NCBI RefSeq assembly: GCF_910589235.1
Contig: NC_060961.1
Coordinates: forward strand, 6,230,001 to 6,294,000
Direction of reading: 5' to 3'
DNA: 64,000 nucleotides
From: Vespa crabro
Lineage: Eukaryota; Arthropoda; Insecta; Hymenoptera; Vespidae
The first letter of the stretch is position 1, and every line of letters begins with the position of its first letter. The notes under the pieces were generated by a model, which saw only the letters and a program-made list of their open reading frames with translations, searched no databases and was not told the origin of the DNA. Below are positions 36,822 to 48,360 of the stretch, piece after piece. Made by a program: the position numbers and the translations under genes.

Positions 36822-38562
36822 TTAACGTTGATATCTTCCCTTTGATTTCCGCATTTTTTCTGACATTAGCATATATCGGAATAAAAAACTGATGCCAGCC
36901 AATAAAACACCTACGATAATTCCCGTGCAAAGACCAAGAAAGAATTGAAAATCTTCGTAAAGGGTGTTTACGTTCGAAGATGCAACGAGAAATCTTTCCC
37001 GATCACCTTTCGTCCTGGCGACATAACGAAGCCAATAAACTAATCTATCCGATGCTGGATTTAATCTGTCACGTATAGCTACAGAAATTCTTCTAGCTTT
37101 TTCACGATAATCCATTGACGTATTAATCGTATTGATGAAATTAGTTATATCCTCACTGGTAAAAGATCGTCGATCGTTATTATCATCGATTAAATGTGCG
37201 AAACCTAATTCGATGGCACGTGCAGCATTTTTAGATTCCTGTTTATCCCTTGGAAAACATATTACAGGAGAACCATGAAAGGCAATTTCTAATAATTCCA
37301 TATCAGTGCAATGACTCAAAACTAAACGCGTTCGACCATTACCTATGAATTAATAATTTTCAAATTATTATTTTTCATAGATTATATGAATTATTTCTTA
37401 AATATTAATTGTATGTACCTATGAGATCTTGTCTATCAACGTTTTGCCAGAGATAAAGATTTTCCGGAAGTTTTTTCTCTTCGTCAAAAATTGATTCTTG
37501 AATTTTCCATACCACTGCTTGTCCCTGTCTACCCTGTGACAATTTCTTAGCAATCTCTTCTATGAATGATTTATAATATTCCTCCAAAAGTACAACAATA
37601 GAACCAAGTCTATATTGAATGAGTAACTTTTGAAGTTCTCCTGGTAAAGGCTGTGATCCTCTACAATGATGACATCCAATCTATGATAAAGTTAATTTAT
37701 ATGAATATTACAAATTAAATATACTTTTAACGTTGAATTTTAAACTCACCTCAACTAACATTTGCGTTAAAGAAGCAAAGTCCATTCGTAAAATAGAATC
37801 TGCACCCCATAATACTAAACGTACATCTGAATATAGATTATCTTGACTTAACTCTAAATTCGTTAAATACTTTTTAGCTATATGAAAAGCCGGTGTAACA
37901 TAATTGCTTTGAATATTAGACGATGTCGATCGCCATGCAAAATTCATAAATATTCTACGCCAAAAACTACCCTTTAAAATTGGCAAAGCCACGCCGGTAC
38001 GTTCAAAGGCATAAACTTCTTCATAAGCATTTCTAGTTAATATAACAGGTATAGAATCGATCGATTTGATCCATGGTAACAAACATCCATCGTGCCTAAA
38101 AACACAATAATTCAATGAAGAATATTATATTTTATAAATTAGAGAAGGAAAAAGGACGAATTTGACGACTAACCTCAAAGGAGGAAACAATGTAATCGTC
38201 GCTCGAAATTCTTGTACCTTTTGCGACAATTCTTGATCGTTGAATAAACTCTCACAGAATTTCAATGCATTGTCCTCCGGATAAATGGACTTCTCGTGAG
38301 GATCCTTTAAATGATAAACTTCAACGTCAATAAGATTCTCATGAAGATCGTCAGCGATATTTTCAGGTATAACCAATGTCACGTCGATACCCTGATCCGA
38401 AAGTGTGTTTGCGATTAAGGAAAGATCGTAACCATTTTCAAAACCAATAACCAAAACTGACAAAGGTGGTGCCGTTAAAGTTGAGCCATGAATGAAATCG
38501 ACGAAAAAAATTGATGAACAAATCCAAATGTACGTTAAAATGAACATCATTTTTTTTTTCAT
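36822..38562 (-). CDS. UDP-glycosyltransferase-like membrane protein with degenerate catalytic motifs
   Basis: Four coding exons on the minus strand: 38174-38562, 37750-38095, 37419-37680 and 36822-37342. Phases match and give 505 residues, close to the usual 500-530 of animal UGTs. The ATG at 38562 opens a hydrophobic signal peptide (about residues 1-26). The C-terminus has one membrane helix (GLCTGIIVGVLLAGISFLF) and a basic cytosolic tail, the normal ER type I layout. UGT landmarks remain: a VTLVIP strand near the N-terminus, then RQDLI, SHC, AFHGSP and KNAARA in the donor domain. However, the HGG of the signature reads HCT, the sugar-binding DQ position aligns with QE, the WLPQ-like segment reads NVDR, and no histidine occurs where the N-terminal catalytic His is expected. 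The family call is secure. Activity is doubtful, so it may be a pseudoenzyme or a divergent single-copy lineage. It is transcribed away from Nup62. Confidence 0.85.
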
Positions 38563-40232
38563 TATCGATGCTCAATTTTTTTTTCTTTTTTTTTTTCAAC
38601 AGTTATGCAAACCAAGAGAACCTTTCCCTCCGACGATCGGCGTATAAAAGAATACGTCTTTAAAACGCATCGCACAATAAAAAAAAAAAGCGTATTCTAT
38701 ACGCGCAATGATACAACTATATAACGGCGTAGGAATATCATCGGTCTTTCAGTAAAAGGTACGTTTAAAAAATGGCTCGACGAAACCGTCACATTACAAT
38801 TTTTGTTTTAATGGGCGCGTCGTGTTTATATCTTCCGTTTAAATGTATACATCTATATAGATGACATTTTATATATATATGTATACGTATGTATATATAT
38901 ACCTCTCTCTCTTTTTTTCTCTTTTTTTTCACAATTCACTCGACAACGTTTCTCTTACAAAATTAAAATTCTAAATATTCCATCTATGATGGCCTTGATT
39001 ACTTTATCCATATTTGTCGAAATAGATGTCATATATTCAAGTTCCTTCCTTGTTTTCTATTAAAACAATCAACGACATTGCTTGAAAATTTTTGATGACG
39101 TCCATTGAGGTGTTTTCTAAGAACGAAAACATACCGATTAACCTGACTTTTCACACATTAATGTTGGCGCCATTGTAACAGCGCCATCTGAGACGATTTA
39201 ACAATTTGAATTTATATCTATGACATACTTCACGTTATTGAAAAAAATGTAGTGCCGTTGAATCAACCAATGAATGACGGTCTATGGAGAATATATATAT
39301 ATATATATGCAATAAGACTATATTACAAATCCCCATAAATGGGAAGGACCATCTCGATAAAGTTAAACAGAAAAAAGTTACTTTGTGTATTATGCGCAAG
39401 TTGATCTACGCAGGCGGTAAAATATGAAACTAAATTACACAACTATTGTTAAAAACACATAAAAATAATATACAATATAGAAATAAAATTATAAACTGCG
39501 CTTATTTACAAATGTTTTTCTATATAATCAATAAATATATTAAATAGAATATAATAAATAAAAACATTATATACTTATCTACATATATGATATATTCTCT
39601 GTTCTATATACAAATAGCATGATTTATAAAAACATCTTAAAAAAAAAAAAGAAAAAAAAAACCTATAATATATTTTGATAATAGAATAGTTACAAAATTG
39701 TTAAAAAATTTTTTTAAATATATTAAATTTCTGGCTACTTTTACCTTCATTTTTTTTATTCAGAAAATCGTCTCGCCTATGCGTAACAAAGTCCTCCACT
39801 AGATCGAAAAATTGTGATATCGTCTATGCCATAATATTTATCGGCCTGTTTTCCTATATATGCAATAAGATACATAAAAGTAAACAATTGGACAACTTAA
39901 TAACATGTTCATGAGAACTCTACTATTTGAATATAATAGGGTAATTCGTATGGTTTAGTTGGTAAAATGTTTTGTATCGTATTAACGTAATGTGCAACGG
40001 AAATAGGTGGGCTAACATTCTTTGCTATTGAATTTATGCCAAAACGAAAAGTGACGTATGTTGGTTTATATTTGTTCATAATAAATTATTAAATTTTGTT
40101 ATTACTTGTTTCATACAGATGAACTGTAAAATATTAAAAATCTATTGAGCTTTATTTCATTTGTATTTAAGCAAAAAAGATATTAATGTTATTGTATTAA
40201 AGTGTTGAAAAAGTGTAACTTAATATAAAATT
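38563..40232. promoter_or_regulatory. Divergent promoter region of the UGT-like gene and Nup62
   Basis: 1.67 kb between two start codons pointing away from each other. AT-rich overall. 39120-39240 is more complex, with two copies of GCGCCAT (39167-39173 and 39181-39187), reminiscent of insect architectural-protein motifs. Transcription starts cannot be placed. Confidence 0.4.
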
Positions 40233-41958
40233 ATGAATTTTGGATTTGATCCTTCAAAAACTCAAGGCAATGCCGCAACTACGACGAATGTGGCCACACC
40301 AACAGGTATATATACGTTAATCTTTTATTTTTTTGTTTTATTATTATACATTTATATTATTATAGATTAAAAAAAAGAAACTTTATCGTAGTTAAATGAA
40401 TATTATTGATGACAATACAAATATATTTAGGCTTCTCATTTGGCTTTGCCGGAGCTGGTGATGCAAATAAACAAGTAACATCCGGGTTAACAGTAACACC
40501 AGTTCAAAATAAACCTGGTGGTTTTTTTGGATCTGGAATAACTACTCCAGGTCAAAGTACAAGTTTTACTTTTGGTAATACACCAAATACTTCTGCACCT
40601 ACTATTGGAGCGACAATTACTCCAGTTACTGGATTTGGTGTATCTACATTGGCTAGTTCTACAGCAAGTGCTAGTACTCCTAGTACTGTGGTACCTACAG
40701 GATTTAATCTACAGAGTACACCTACAGTACTTACAGGTACCGAAGGTGCGCAAACCTCTGCAACAACTGGTATAAGTTTCGGAACACCAAGTTCTGTGCC
40801 ATCTAGCACTACTGGATTTAATATTGGTGGTACTATAACTACCGCAACAACTACTACTACACCTATTTTTACTTTTGGAAACCCAACTACAACAACACCC
40901 ACCGTGACAGGATTGTCTCAAGATGCAGCAAAAACATCTACAATACAAACAGGATTTACGCCCACACCATTCACTACAGCAGGATTTGGACTAACTAATA
41001 CACCTGCTGCTACCACAGCTACAGTATTTTCTTTAAACACAGCGACAACAACTTCAGCTGCGTCCATCTTTTCAATTGGTACAACCGCATCAAGCACTAC
41101 TGGTTTTATGCTGAATAAAACTACATCTGTTACTGCACCTTCAAATGTTGCAACTGTCACTACTCATACCACTTTAGGAACTACAACCACGTAAGTAAAT
41201 ACATGTGTCACTCTATGAAATAATAAAATTTTTAATATTAATATAAATATGTATTAATTACTATCTTATTTAGAGTTAGTTCATCTGCCAATGCTATACA
41301 GCCAGGAGCTATTAACTTCTGTCAGCTTGAAGAGTCCATTAACAAATGGACATTAGAATTGGAAGAACAAGAAAAAGTATTTGTAAATCAGGCAACACAA
41401 GTTAATGCATGGGACAAATTACTTATAACCAATGGAGAAAAAATAGTAACTTTAAATCAGGAAGTTGAAAGAGTTAAGCTTGAACAACAACAATTAGAAC
41501 ATGAATTAGATTATGTCGTATGTATTAATATCTTATTGATCATATAAATTATTCTATTAGAATAAATGATCTAAATGTTTATTTTGATTTTCTAGGTTGG
41601 CCAGCAAAAAGAATTACAAGATTGTTTGGTACCACTTGAAAAAGAATTGGCATCATTATCTGTCTCAGATCCAGAAAGAGAGTATACTTATCGTCTGGCA
41701 GAAAATATTGATACTCAATTAAAACAAATGTCAGAAGATTTAAAAGAGATAATAGAACATTTAAACGAAGCCAATCGAGTTCAAGATTCTAGTGATCCAA
41801 TTGTACAGATCGGCAAGATTTTAAATGCACATATGAACAGTTTACAATGGCTTGATCAAAGAACAGCTCTTCTAACTCAAAAAATACAACAGATCGATCA
41901 AATGCATCAAAACTTCAGACAAGAAAACGAACGAAGTTTTAATTTAGCATATAATTAA
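40233..41958 (+). CDS. Nup62: Nuclear pore glycoprotein p62
   Basis: Central-channel FG nucleoporin. Exons 40233-40305, 40431-41190, 41274-41517 and 41596-41958 join in phase to give 479 residues ending in TAA. Residues 1 to about 275 form a disordered Thr/Ser-rich region with scattered FG-type dipeptides (FGF at the start, FSFGFAG, FTFGN, FFGSG, FGVST, FGLTN). The rest is the conserved p62 coiled coil (NFCQLEESINKWTLELEEQ, then PLEKELASL and ERSFNLAYN) that in other animals binds Nup58 and Nup54. The start ATG is the first in the frame and gives the MNFGF opening usual for this family. The low-complexity half is dominated by Thr/Ser runs rather than regular FG spacing. Its stop lies only about 200 bp from the stop of Hus1 on the other strand. 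Confidence 0.93.
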
Positions 41959-42110
41959 ATCATACTAAATGTTCTTTTTTGTTTTTTTTTTTGTTTTTTT
42001 TTTTTGTTTTTTACATGTCTATGATTCATTTCTATAAACAAAGAATCAATCATATCTTATATATTTTTGAAGAGGACTAAAAAAAAAATTTGATTTAAAA
42101 AAAAAAGTAA

Positions 42111-42129
42111 AATAAATATACTTTTTATT
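42111..42129. terminator. Overlapping poly(A) signals of Nup62 and Hus1
   Basis: AATAAA on + at 42111-42116 serves Nup62 (153 bp past its stop). AATAAA on - at 42124-42129 serves Hus1 (about 32 bp past its stop). The two 3' ends therefore probably overlap. Confidence 0.55.
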
Positions 42130-42160
42130 TCATACCTTATATAATTTAATTAATTAATTT

Positions 42161-43407
42161 TTATATCGCAATCGCAGGAACAAAATAGCGAACTTTCAAA
42201 TATCCTGCTAAATCTAAAAATAAATTCACTATTTTATTTTCCAATATATTACATCTTACGGAATTGGGATGAACAATGTCCCAAGATAAAAAGGTTAACA
42301 ATTTTTTTACATCTATCGTAGCAGATATTGCAAAATTGTCTTCAGTTTGACCACTAGACCAAACCTGTAATCCTTGAAAGTGTGTCGACACATTCGCACT
42401 ATCGGTTTCTACTCTTAATATAAACATACCAGTTTTATCGGCTGTTAATGTTAAATGTGAACTCATGTTTTTCATTCTTTCTACGATATTACGTAAATAT
42501 TTAAGTTGTGGCATATCTATGGATATCTAAAATATTAGATTGATTGATTAATTGATTGATATATAAATTACTTTAAATTTGTAAAATGTAACTTACATCA
42601 AATTCTGATATATCAGGAACTTTGTAAGCGGTCCATTCTTTTCGTGGCACAACTCTTACTGGCACATCGTGAACACATTGTCTTGATTCCACGTTCGAAG
42701 ATGATAATTCAATTTCAAACGTGAGACAAGGTTGTAGTTTGTTTGTTAATTTAATTTTTACACTCTTTGACTGTAAACGAAGAGAACTTAAACTCCTAGC
42801 GAGCATTGACGATTCAAATTCTAAATAAATTTCATTTTGTTCTTCAGAAACGCCACTCATGATATATTCAGTAAAAAAATGACTTTGAGATAATTCTGCC
42901 CATAAAACGGGTATATTATCATAACCGATATTGAAAGAAATTTCGTCCGTAGTTAATCGTAAAATACATTGTTTCGATATCTTTGAAATGATAGTGACAA
43001 TATCTGAAAGAAAAGGTAAAAAAAAAGTAAATTATACATATTTTTTAAAAACTGTTACGTCAAATCGACATTCCCGCCAAATTTCTAATGCGATTAATTT
43101 CAACATCCCTTCATTTAAAAACATTTACTAGATTAAAATTATTTACGTAGCATTATTGTACGAAATTTTTCAGCTTTCTTTACGTTTTAAAGTTTACTTA
43201 ATGAATAATTAATATTTTAATAATTACAATTTTTCTTTTTCTTTTTTTAAATTTTCATTTTTCGATCAAAGCGAAATAATAGCTCTATTTGAGGTTATGT
43301 AACTTAATTGTTACAAGATAAAGTATAAACTTAAAGAAGCGTGAAAGATGCTTACTAGTAAAATCTCGCATAGCTGTAAGGTCTATCATTCTGCATCTAA
43401 ATTTCAT
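42161..43407 (-). CDS. Hus1: Checkpoint clamp subunit Hus1
   Basis: Subunit of the Rad9-Rad1-Hus1 (9-1-1) PCNA-like clamp, loaded at DNA damage to activate ATR signalling. Minus-strand exons are 43356-43407 (17 codons plus one base), 42597-43003 and 42161-42526, all with GT-AG borders and matching phases, giving 274 residues (human HUS1 has 280). Family landmarks are the MKFR start, GVSEEQNEIYLEF, KIKLTNKLQPCLTFEIELSS, the HDVPVRVVPRK motif, VERMKNMSSHL, STHFQGLQVW, a VKKLLTFL segment, and the closing YFVPAIA. Both halves of the PCNA-like fold are present. The 52-nt first exon is short but begins exactly as Hus1 proteins do. The gene faces away from RCHY1 and converges on Nup62. Confidence 0.93.
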
Positions 43408-44413
43408 CTTCTTAAGCTGTACAATTTTATATTCTAATATAACTTAATCAATAACATATAACAGAAAGAGAGATATTGTTTGTATATTCTCGTCGGTATA
43501 CGTAGAGTTCAATTTATGAAATATAGCGCACATATACTATTGCCTTTAGTATGTATTTGTTTATTAAATTACAAATATGTGTGTTATGTGTACGTGTATT
43601 CTATACAATCCTAATAATCTTGATTTAAACAAGATTCAAATGAATATACGCAATAACATTTCAATCGAATCACTTTCAGAATAATTTTGAAATATATCCC
43701 ATTCCTTTTGCTTTATTTTCATGAAATACTACCTGTATCAAAAGACAAAATCTGATTGGACGATACGATTAATATGGTATCGTTTGAAATTAAAAAAAAA
43801 AAAAAAAAAAAAAAAATTTTCTCGAAACTTAATAAAACGATCAAAATAAATTTTCACATAAAAATTAAATGTACGTTCGATTTTTATCTTCTCCTCCCTT
43901 CTCCCTTATCCCTTCATCCCTAATAGGTTGCATTGCGATTCGATATAAAATAATTCTAATAATTTCGTTAAATAATAGCAAATAATTACGCAATTATTGC
44001 CACGTTGTTACAGTTGGAAAAAATTTTTTTCCAAAAATACAAACGATCTTTTCTCAATAATTTATTTCATATAATTTATTAATAGCAAAGATGTTAGCAA
44101 CGTGTGAAAATGATAACGTAAATCGATTTTCTTCGTAACGTACGAAGATTATTCTTGCACAAAACGACGTAACACGACGATCGATTAGCTAAAAGAGCGA
44201 ATGGAACGACGACAACAGTGGCGGCGGCATCGTCGTCGTTGTCGTTGTCATTGTTTGTCTTTACTGACGATTATCAATTTTCTTTTTCTTTAAATATGAA
44301 ACATTCTCGAACAGCCAATAATATTTGTACCGTGTAAAAAAAATATCTACGTTTTTAAACTCAAGGAATTTGTGATATATAATATATATATATATATATA
44401 TATACATATATAC

Positions 44414-44458
<45 letters not shown>

Positions 44459-44637
44459 AATAGCATTGTGTGACGATATTGCGATAGAGAAAAAAGAAAG
44501 AGAAAGAAATAAAGAGAGAGAGAGAGAGAAAGAGACACATAAAGATATACAGTAAGGAAAAAAAAATTAAGATCTAATAGAAGTTGTGTAGGAGAAGAAA
44601 AGGAAATAACGAGAAAGACAGAGAAAGAGAGACAGAC

Positions 44638-44674
<37 letters not shown>

Positions 44675-44972
44675 GAGATACACATAGGACAGGGATAGAG
44701 ATTTTCGAATCCACGCTGAGAAGACTAGCTGGATGGTTGACTGACTGACTGGACTGGACTAGCTAACTAACTAGCTGCCTGGCTTTTTATCAATTTCGAG
44801 TGACACACGCCTAAAGGGTTACCATTAATTATATTTAAGAAAGTGAAGATCTAGCAACAAGCGTGGAGGACAGTGGTGGAAGATCTGTTGGATAGGAGGA
44901 CGACAGAGAGGAACAAGTCGATGAGGAGGAGGAGAGGGAGGAGAAGCAAGAGGAAAAAGAGGAAGTAACGCA
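43408..44972. promoter_or_regulatory. Divergent promoter region of Hus1 and RCHY1
   Basis: 1.56 kb between start codons. 44150-44250 is GC-richer (GTGGCGGCGGCATCGTCGTC). 44380-44660 holds TA and GA repeats. 44700-44970 is a complex stretch with a TGACTGACTGGACTGGAC repeat and purine-rich DNA, probably 5' UTR of RCHY1. Start sites cannot be placed. Confidence 0.4.
44417..44454. repeat. (TA)n microsatellite
   Basis: About 19 TA units, preceded by a shorter TA run at 44382-44403. Confidence 0.9.
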
Positions 44973-46749
44973 ATGGAGAATAGCGAAAAGGTGCGTACTG
45001 TTGGGAACATTGATGGCGAGGCACCATCTTCCAGCGATAATTCCGATAGAGAAGAAAATTCTACGAGTTCTGGAAAGGAACAAGTTCGCATTTCAACCTC
45101 GGAAGATGATCCTTCTGTTACTACAACAGATGAAAATCGTGCTTCGACCTCGACAGACGAATCTACTGTTACGTCCGAGGACGATTACGGCTGTGAGCAT
45201 TATAAACGGAAATCGAAGTTCGTGGTAATGATCCTTTTGTTTTGGTTTTTTTTCTTTTTTTTGTCTTCCCTTATTCTTAAAACATTCTCTTTTAAAATTT
45301 TTCTTCCTCTTTCTCTTTGTACACGATACGAAAATCATATTTTCTTTTTTTCATTTTACATTTAATCGATATCGATTGATAGATACATCCTTAATATATC
45401 TTACAATTATGTATTTAATAATACAATAATGTTATATGCATAATTAAGTCAATTGGGTTTAATACAATTTATCAAGGTATTTCTTTTTATATATAATGGG
45501 TTTATTGAATATATATATATATATTGTTAATCTATTCTTTTATTTTTATTATAGACGCCTTGCTGCAATAAGGTTTATACATGCCGGTTTTGTCACGATG
45601 AACAAGAAACTCATACTGTCAACAGGAAGGAAGTAACAGAATTAATATGTGTTCTTTGCGATACTCGTCAGCCTGTACAGGCTACATGTCAAAACTGTCA
45701 TTGCCATTTTGGAAAGTATACATGTTTAGAATGCAATCTTTTCGACGACGAAGATAAGAATCAATATCACTGCGATGGCTGTGGAATATGCAGAGTTGGC
45801 GGACGGGATAGGTTCTTTCATTGTGCCAAGTGCAATATGTGTCTCCCAATTCAGCTACAAAATGGTCACACGGTATGCATCACAATAAAATACAATGGAA
45901 TAATAAATGTAAAAGGAAAAAAAAAAGAATGTAAAGAGAAAAAAATCAATGTATAAAATCAATAATATAAATCTAATCTTGATTGCAGTGCGTGGAAAAT
46001 GTGTCACATGCAAACTGTCCCGTTTGTCTAGAAGATATTCACACAAGCCGTATTCCTTGTCATATCCCAGGTTGCGGACACTTGCTTCATCGGACTTGTT
46101 TTGAGGAATTGCTACATTATGGTCATTATGCTTGTCCCACATGTCAGGTATCTCTTCTAGACATGACCGACTTATGGAGATTTTTAGATATGGAAGTATC
46201 TTTAACACCAATGCCAGAGGAATACAGGGATTATAAGGCAGATATTTTATGCAAAGATTGTCATGAGGTGAGCAATAATAATTATTATATTCGTAATATT
46301 AAATATTTTGTGTCTATCATTATAATTAATTAATACGTGTTTTATAATAACTAACATAGTATTGTTAAAATTAGAAACAAAAAAAGGACATTCGATATAC
46401 ACTTCAATTTAAAAGATAAAAATTTGAACATTCATGATTCTGGCATAAAATGGACGATATTTTATATATAATTATTACAGAAAAATGATGTTTTAGGAAT
46501 CTACTGTGAAATATCATGTCGTTGGATTAAAGTGTTTAAATTGCGGTAGTTATAATACTTGTAGAGTCAAGGGATCTCCATCACCAGGTAAAATATTAAA
46601 TTTGTTATTATCCTATGATGAAAAAAAATTTGAAAATAAATTTTTTCGAGGTAGTAATGTAATATTTTTTTTTTTCATTAGATGATAATGCTTTAGACGA
46701 GGCAGCTGGTGGTAGCAGTACAGATGACATGGAGCAATCTCAGAGATAG
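44973..46749 (+). CDS. RCHY1: RING finger and CHY zinc finger protein (Pirh2-like E3 ubiquitin ligase)
   Basis: E3 ubiquitin ligase; the vertebrate orthologue Pirh2 ubiquitinates p53 and other proteins. Exons 44973-45224, 45555-45872, 45989-46267, 46497-46587 and 46682-46749 (TAG) give 335 residues. Residues 1-72 are a Ser/Thr/Asp/Glu-rich extension. The CHY zinc region starts at GCEHY (73-77) and continues through PCCNKVYTCRFCH and a CTCHY-type segment (QYHCDGCGICR, then FFHCAKCNMC). The RING is C200, C203, C219, H221, H224, C227, C239 and C242, all present, in CPVCLEDIHTSR and HLLHRTC. The zinc-ribbon tail follows (ADILCKDCHE, GLKCLNCGSYNTC). Position 81, a Cys in human RCHY1 as I recall it, is Ser here. 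A poly(A) signal sits just past the stop. Confidence 0.93.
45225..45554. other. RCHY1: RCHY1 first intron
   Basis: 330-bp AT-rich phase-0 intron; nothing recognisable besides a short TA run near 45510. Confidence 0.8.
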
Positions 46750-46766
46750 AGTTTTAAGTATTAAAA

Positions 46767-46772
46767 AATAAA
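46767..46772 (+). terminator. RCHY1: Candidate poly(A) signal of RCHY1
   Basis: AATAAA 18 bp past the stop. Such proximity is short but possible; downstream signals may be preferred. Confidence 0.35.
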
Positions 46773-48282
46773 TTTATTAATTTGCAATAGAATGCAGAAC
46801 AGAATTAATGAGGTTACTTTGGAACGCCATTTGGAGCAATGTTTCCTCAAAAGCAGCATTCCTTAATATATTCCATTTTCTTGTTGTTTAATGATATTTT
46901 GAGATTATTATTTCCAATTTAAAATTTAAAATAGATAATGACCATTAAAAGTCTTACAATATGTTCGCTGTTCATTTGTATGAGCATGTGTTAAATTTAG
47001 AACATAATAGGTACATTAATTAGTTCAATTTAAAATCATATTCAAATACATCAATATTGCTGAAATAAGCTTTATTGATCCAAACCTCATAGAAGCTTAT
47101 ATTCAAGGAGCTAAGGAAAAACTAAATGCCGATATTTACTTCTTCCTATTTGCTCTGCAATATTAATAATCTATATTTATATTCATCAAAGAGGCAAGGT
47201 ACAAATTATGATCATAGTCCGGACAAAGTCAAAAGAAATATACCGGCATGTGCTCCAGTATTATGTATTTGAAACTGGTACGCATTGTTAATCATGATAA
47301 TTATTTGTGGCTTGTTACTTTTAAATTGCATATATGTTAGACTGGAGGTAATATAACAGATCTTGTTATTTTTAAGTTGAACATGTACATTAGACCGAAG
47401 GTAATATATAAATTGTTTTTGTAATATTGTTCCTAGGTAGCAGAATTATCGGTAATATAATTCGTAAGCCATTATTATTTCTATAAATTTATGAATTCAC
47501 ATGACTGGCACTAAGAACAGTTAATATGGATAAGCTACTACTAAAAAATCTCTCATTGTGTGCAAATATTTCGAAAATGATTTGACATTTTCTTAAACGT
47601 TCTTATCAAAATAGTGTTAATATATTTTTTATCTACAACACTTTTGATTTGCAGTAATTGAGAAATTTTTCGAAACGTTCTGCATAAAAAGGAATAAAAT
47701 TAGAGAAATAATATATTTCTTTAATTCACTTTTTTATGTCAAGAATCTTTTCTCGGATCTTGTATCGTGCATTTACTTATTTCTCATAAAACACGTTCAC
47801 AGTGCATGAAGTAAACATTTTCTATATTTGAATATAAAGTAATATTAATAATTGAATTAATAGAATAATAACATCGTGTTTCGAACGCTCCAAAATTGCG
47901 TAATAAATAATATTGAGTGGTAGCTAATTATCAGAAACTGATATAGTAGTATTTTATGAGTTGATAGAAATCCATTAGAACATTTTAATGTGTTTACGTT
48001 ATGTGTTTTTATGAAATTAACAAATATTTTATTAGATATATATGTATATTGGACGTATTAGTTTCTGTTATTCCGCTCGTTGGTACGAATAAATGCAATT
48101 ATATCCCTATATCAGAGATGTCAAACTCCGATGTCAATGTGAGTATAAGTGAATGATTTATTGAAAGTTTATTAATTATGTTCATAATGACGCAGTAATT
48201 TTTATTTCATTCAAGAACATTTATGCTCATAAGGATGTAGTTTGACACTATTGCTTTATTCGTATCTAGTTAAATTAAATAA

Positions 48283-48360
<78 letters not shown>

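Noticed and set aside
40552..40902. Antisense ORF of 116 codons opposite Nup62
   Set aside because: Shadow of the Thr/Ser-rich low-complexity coding exon.
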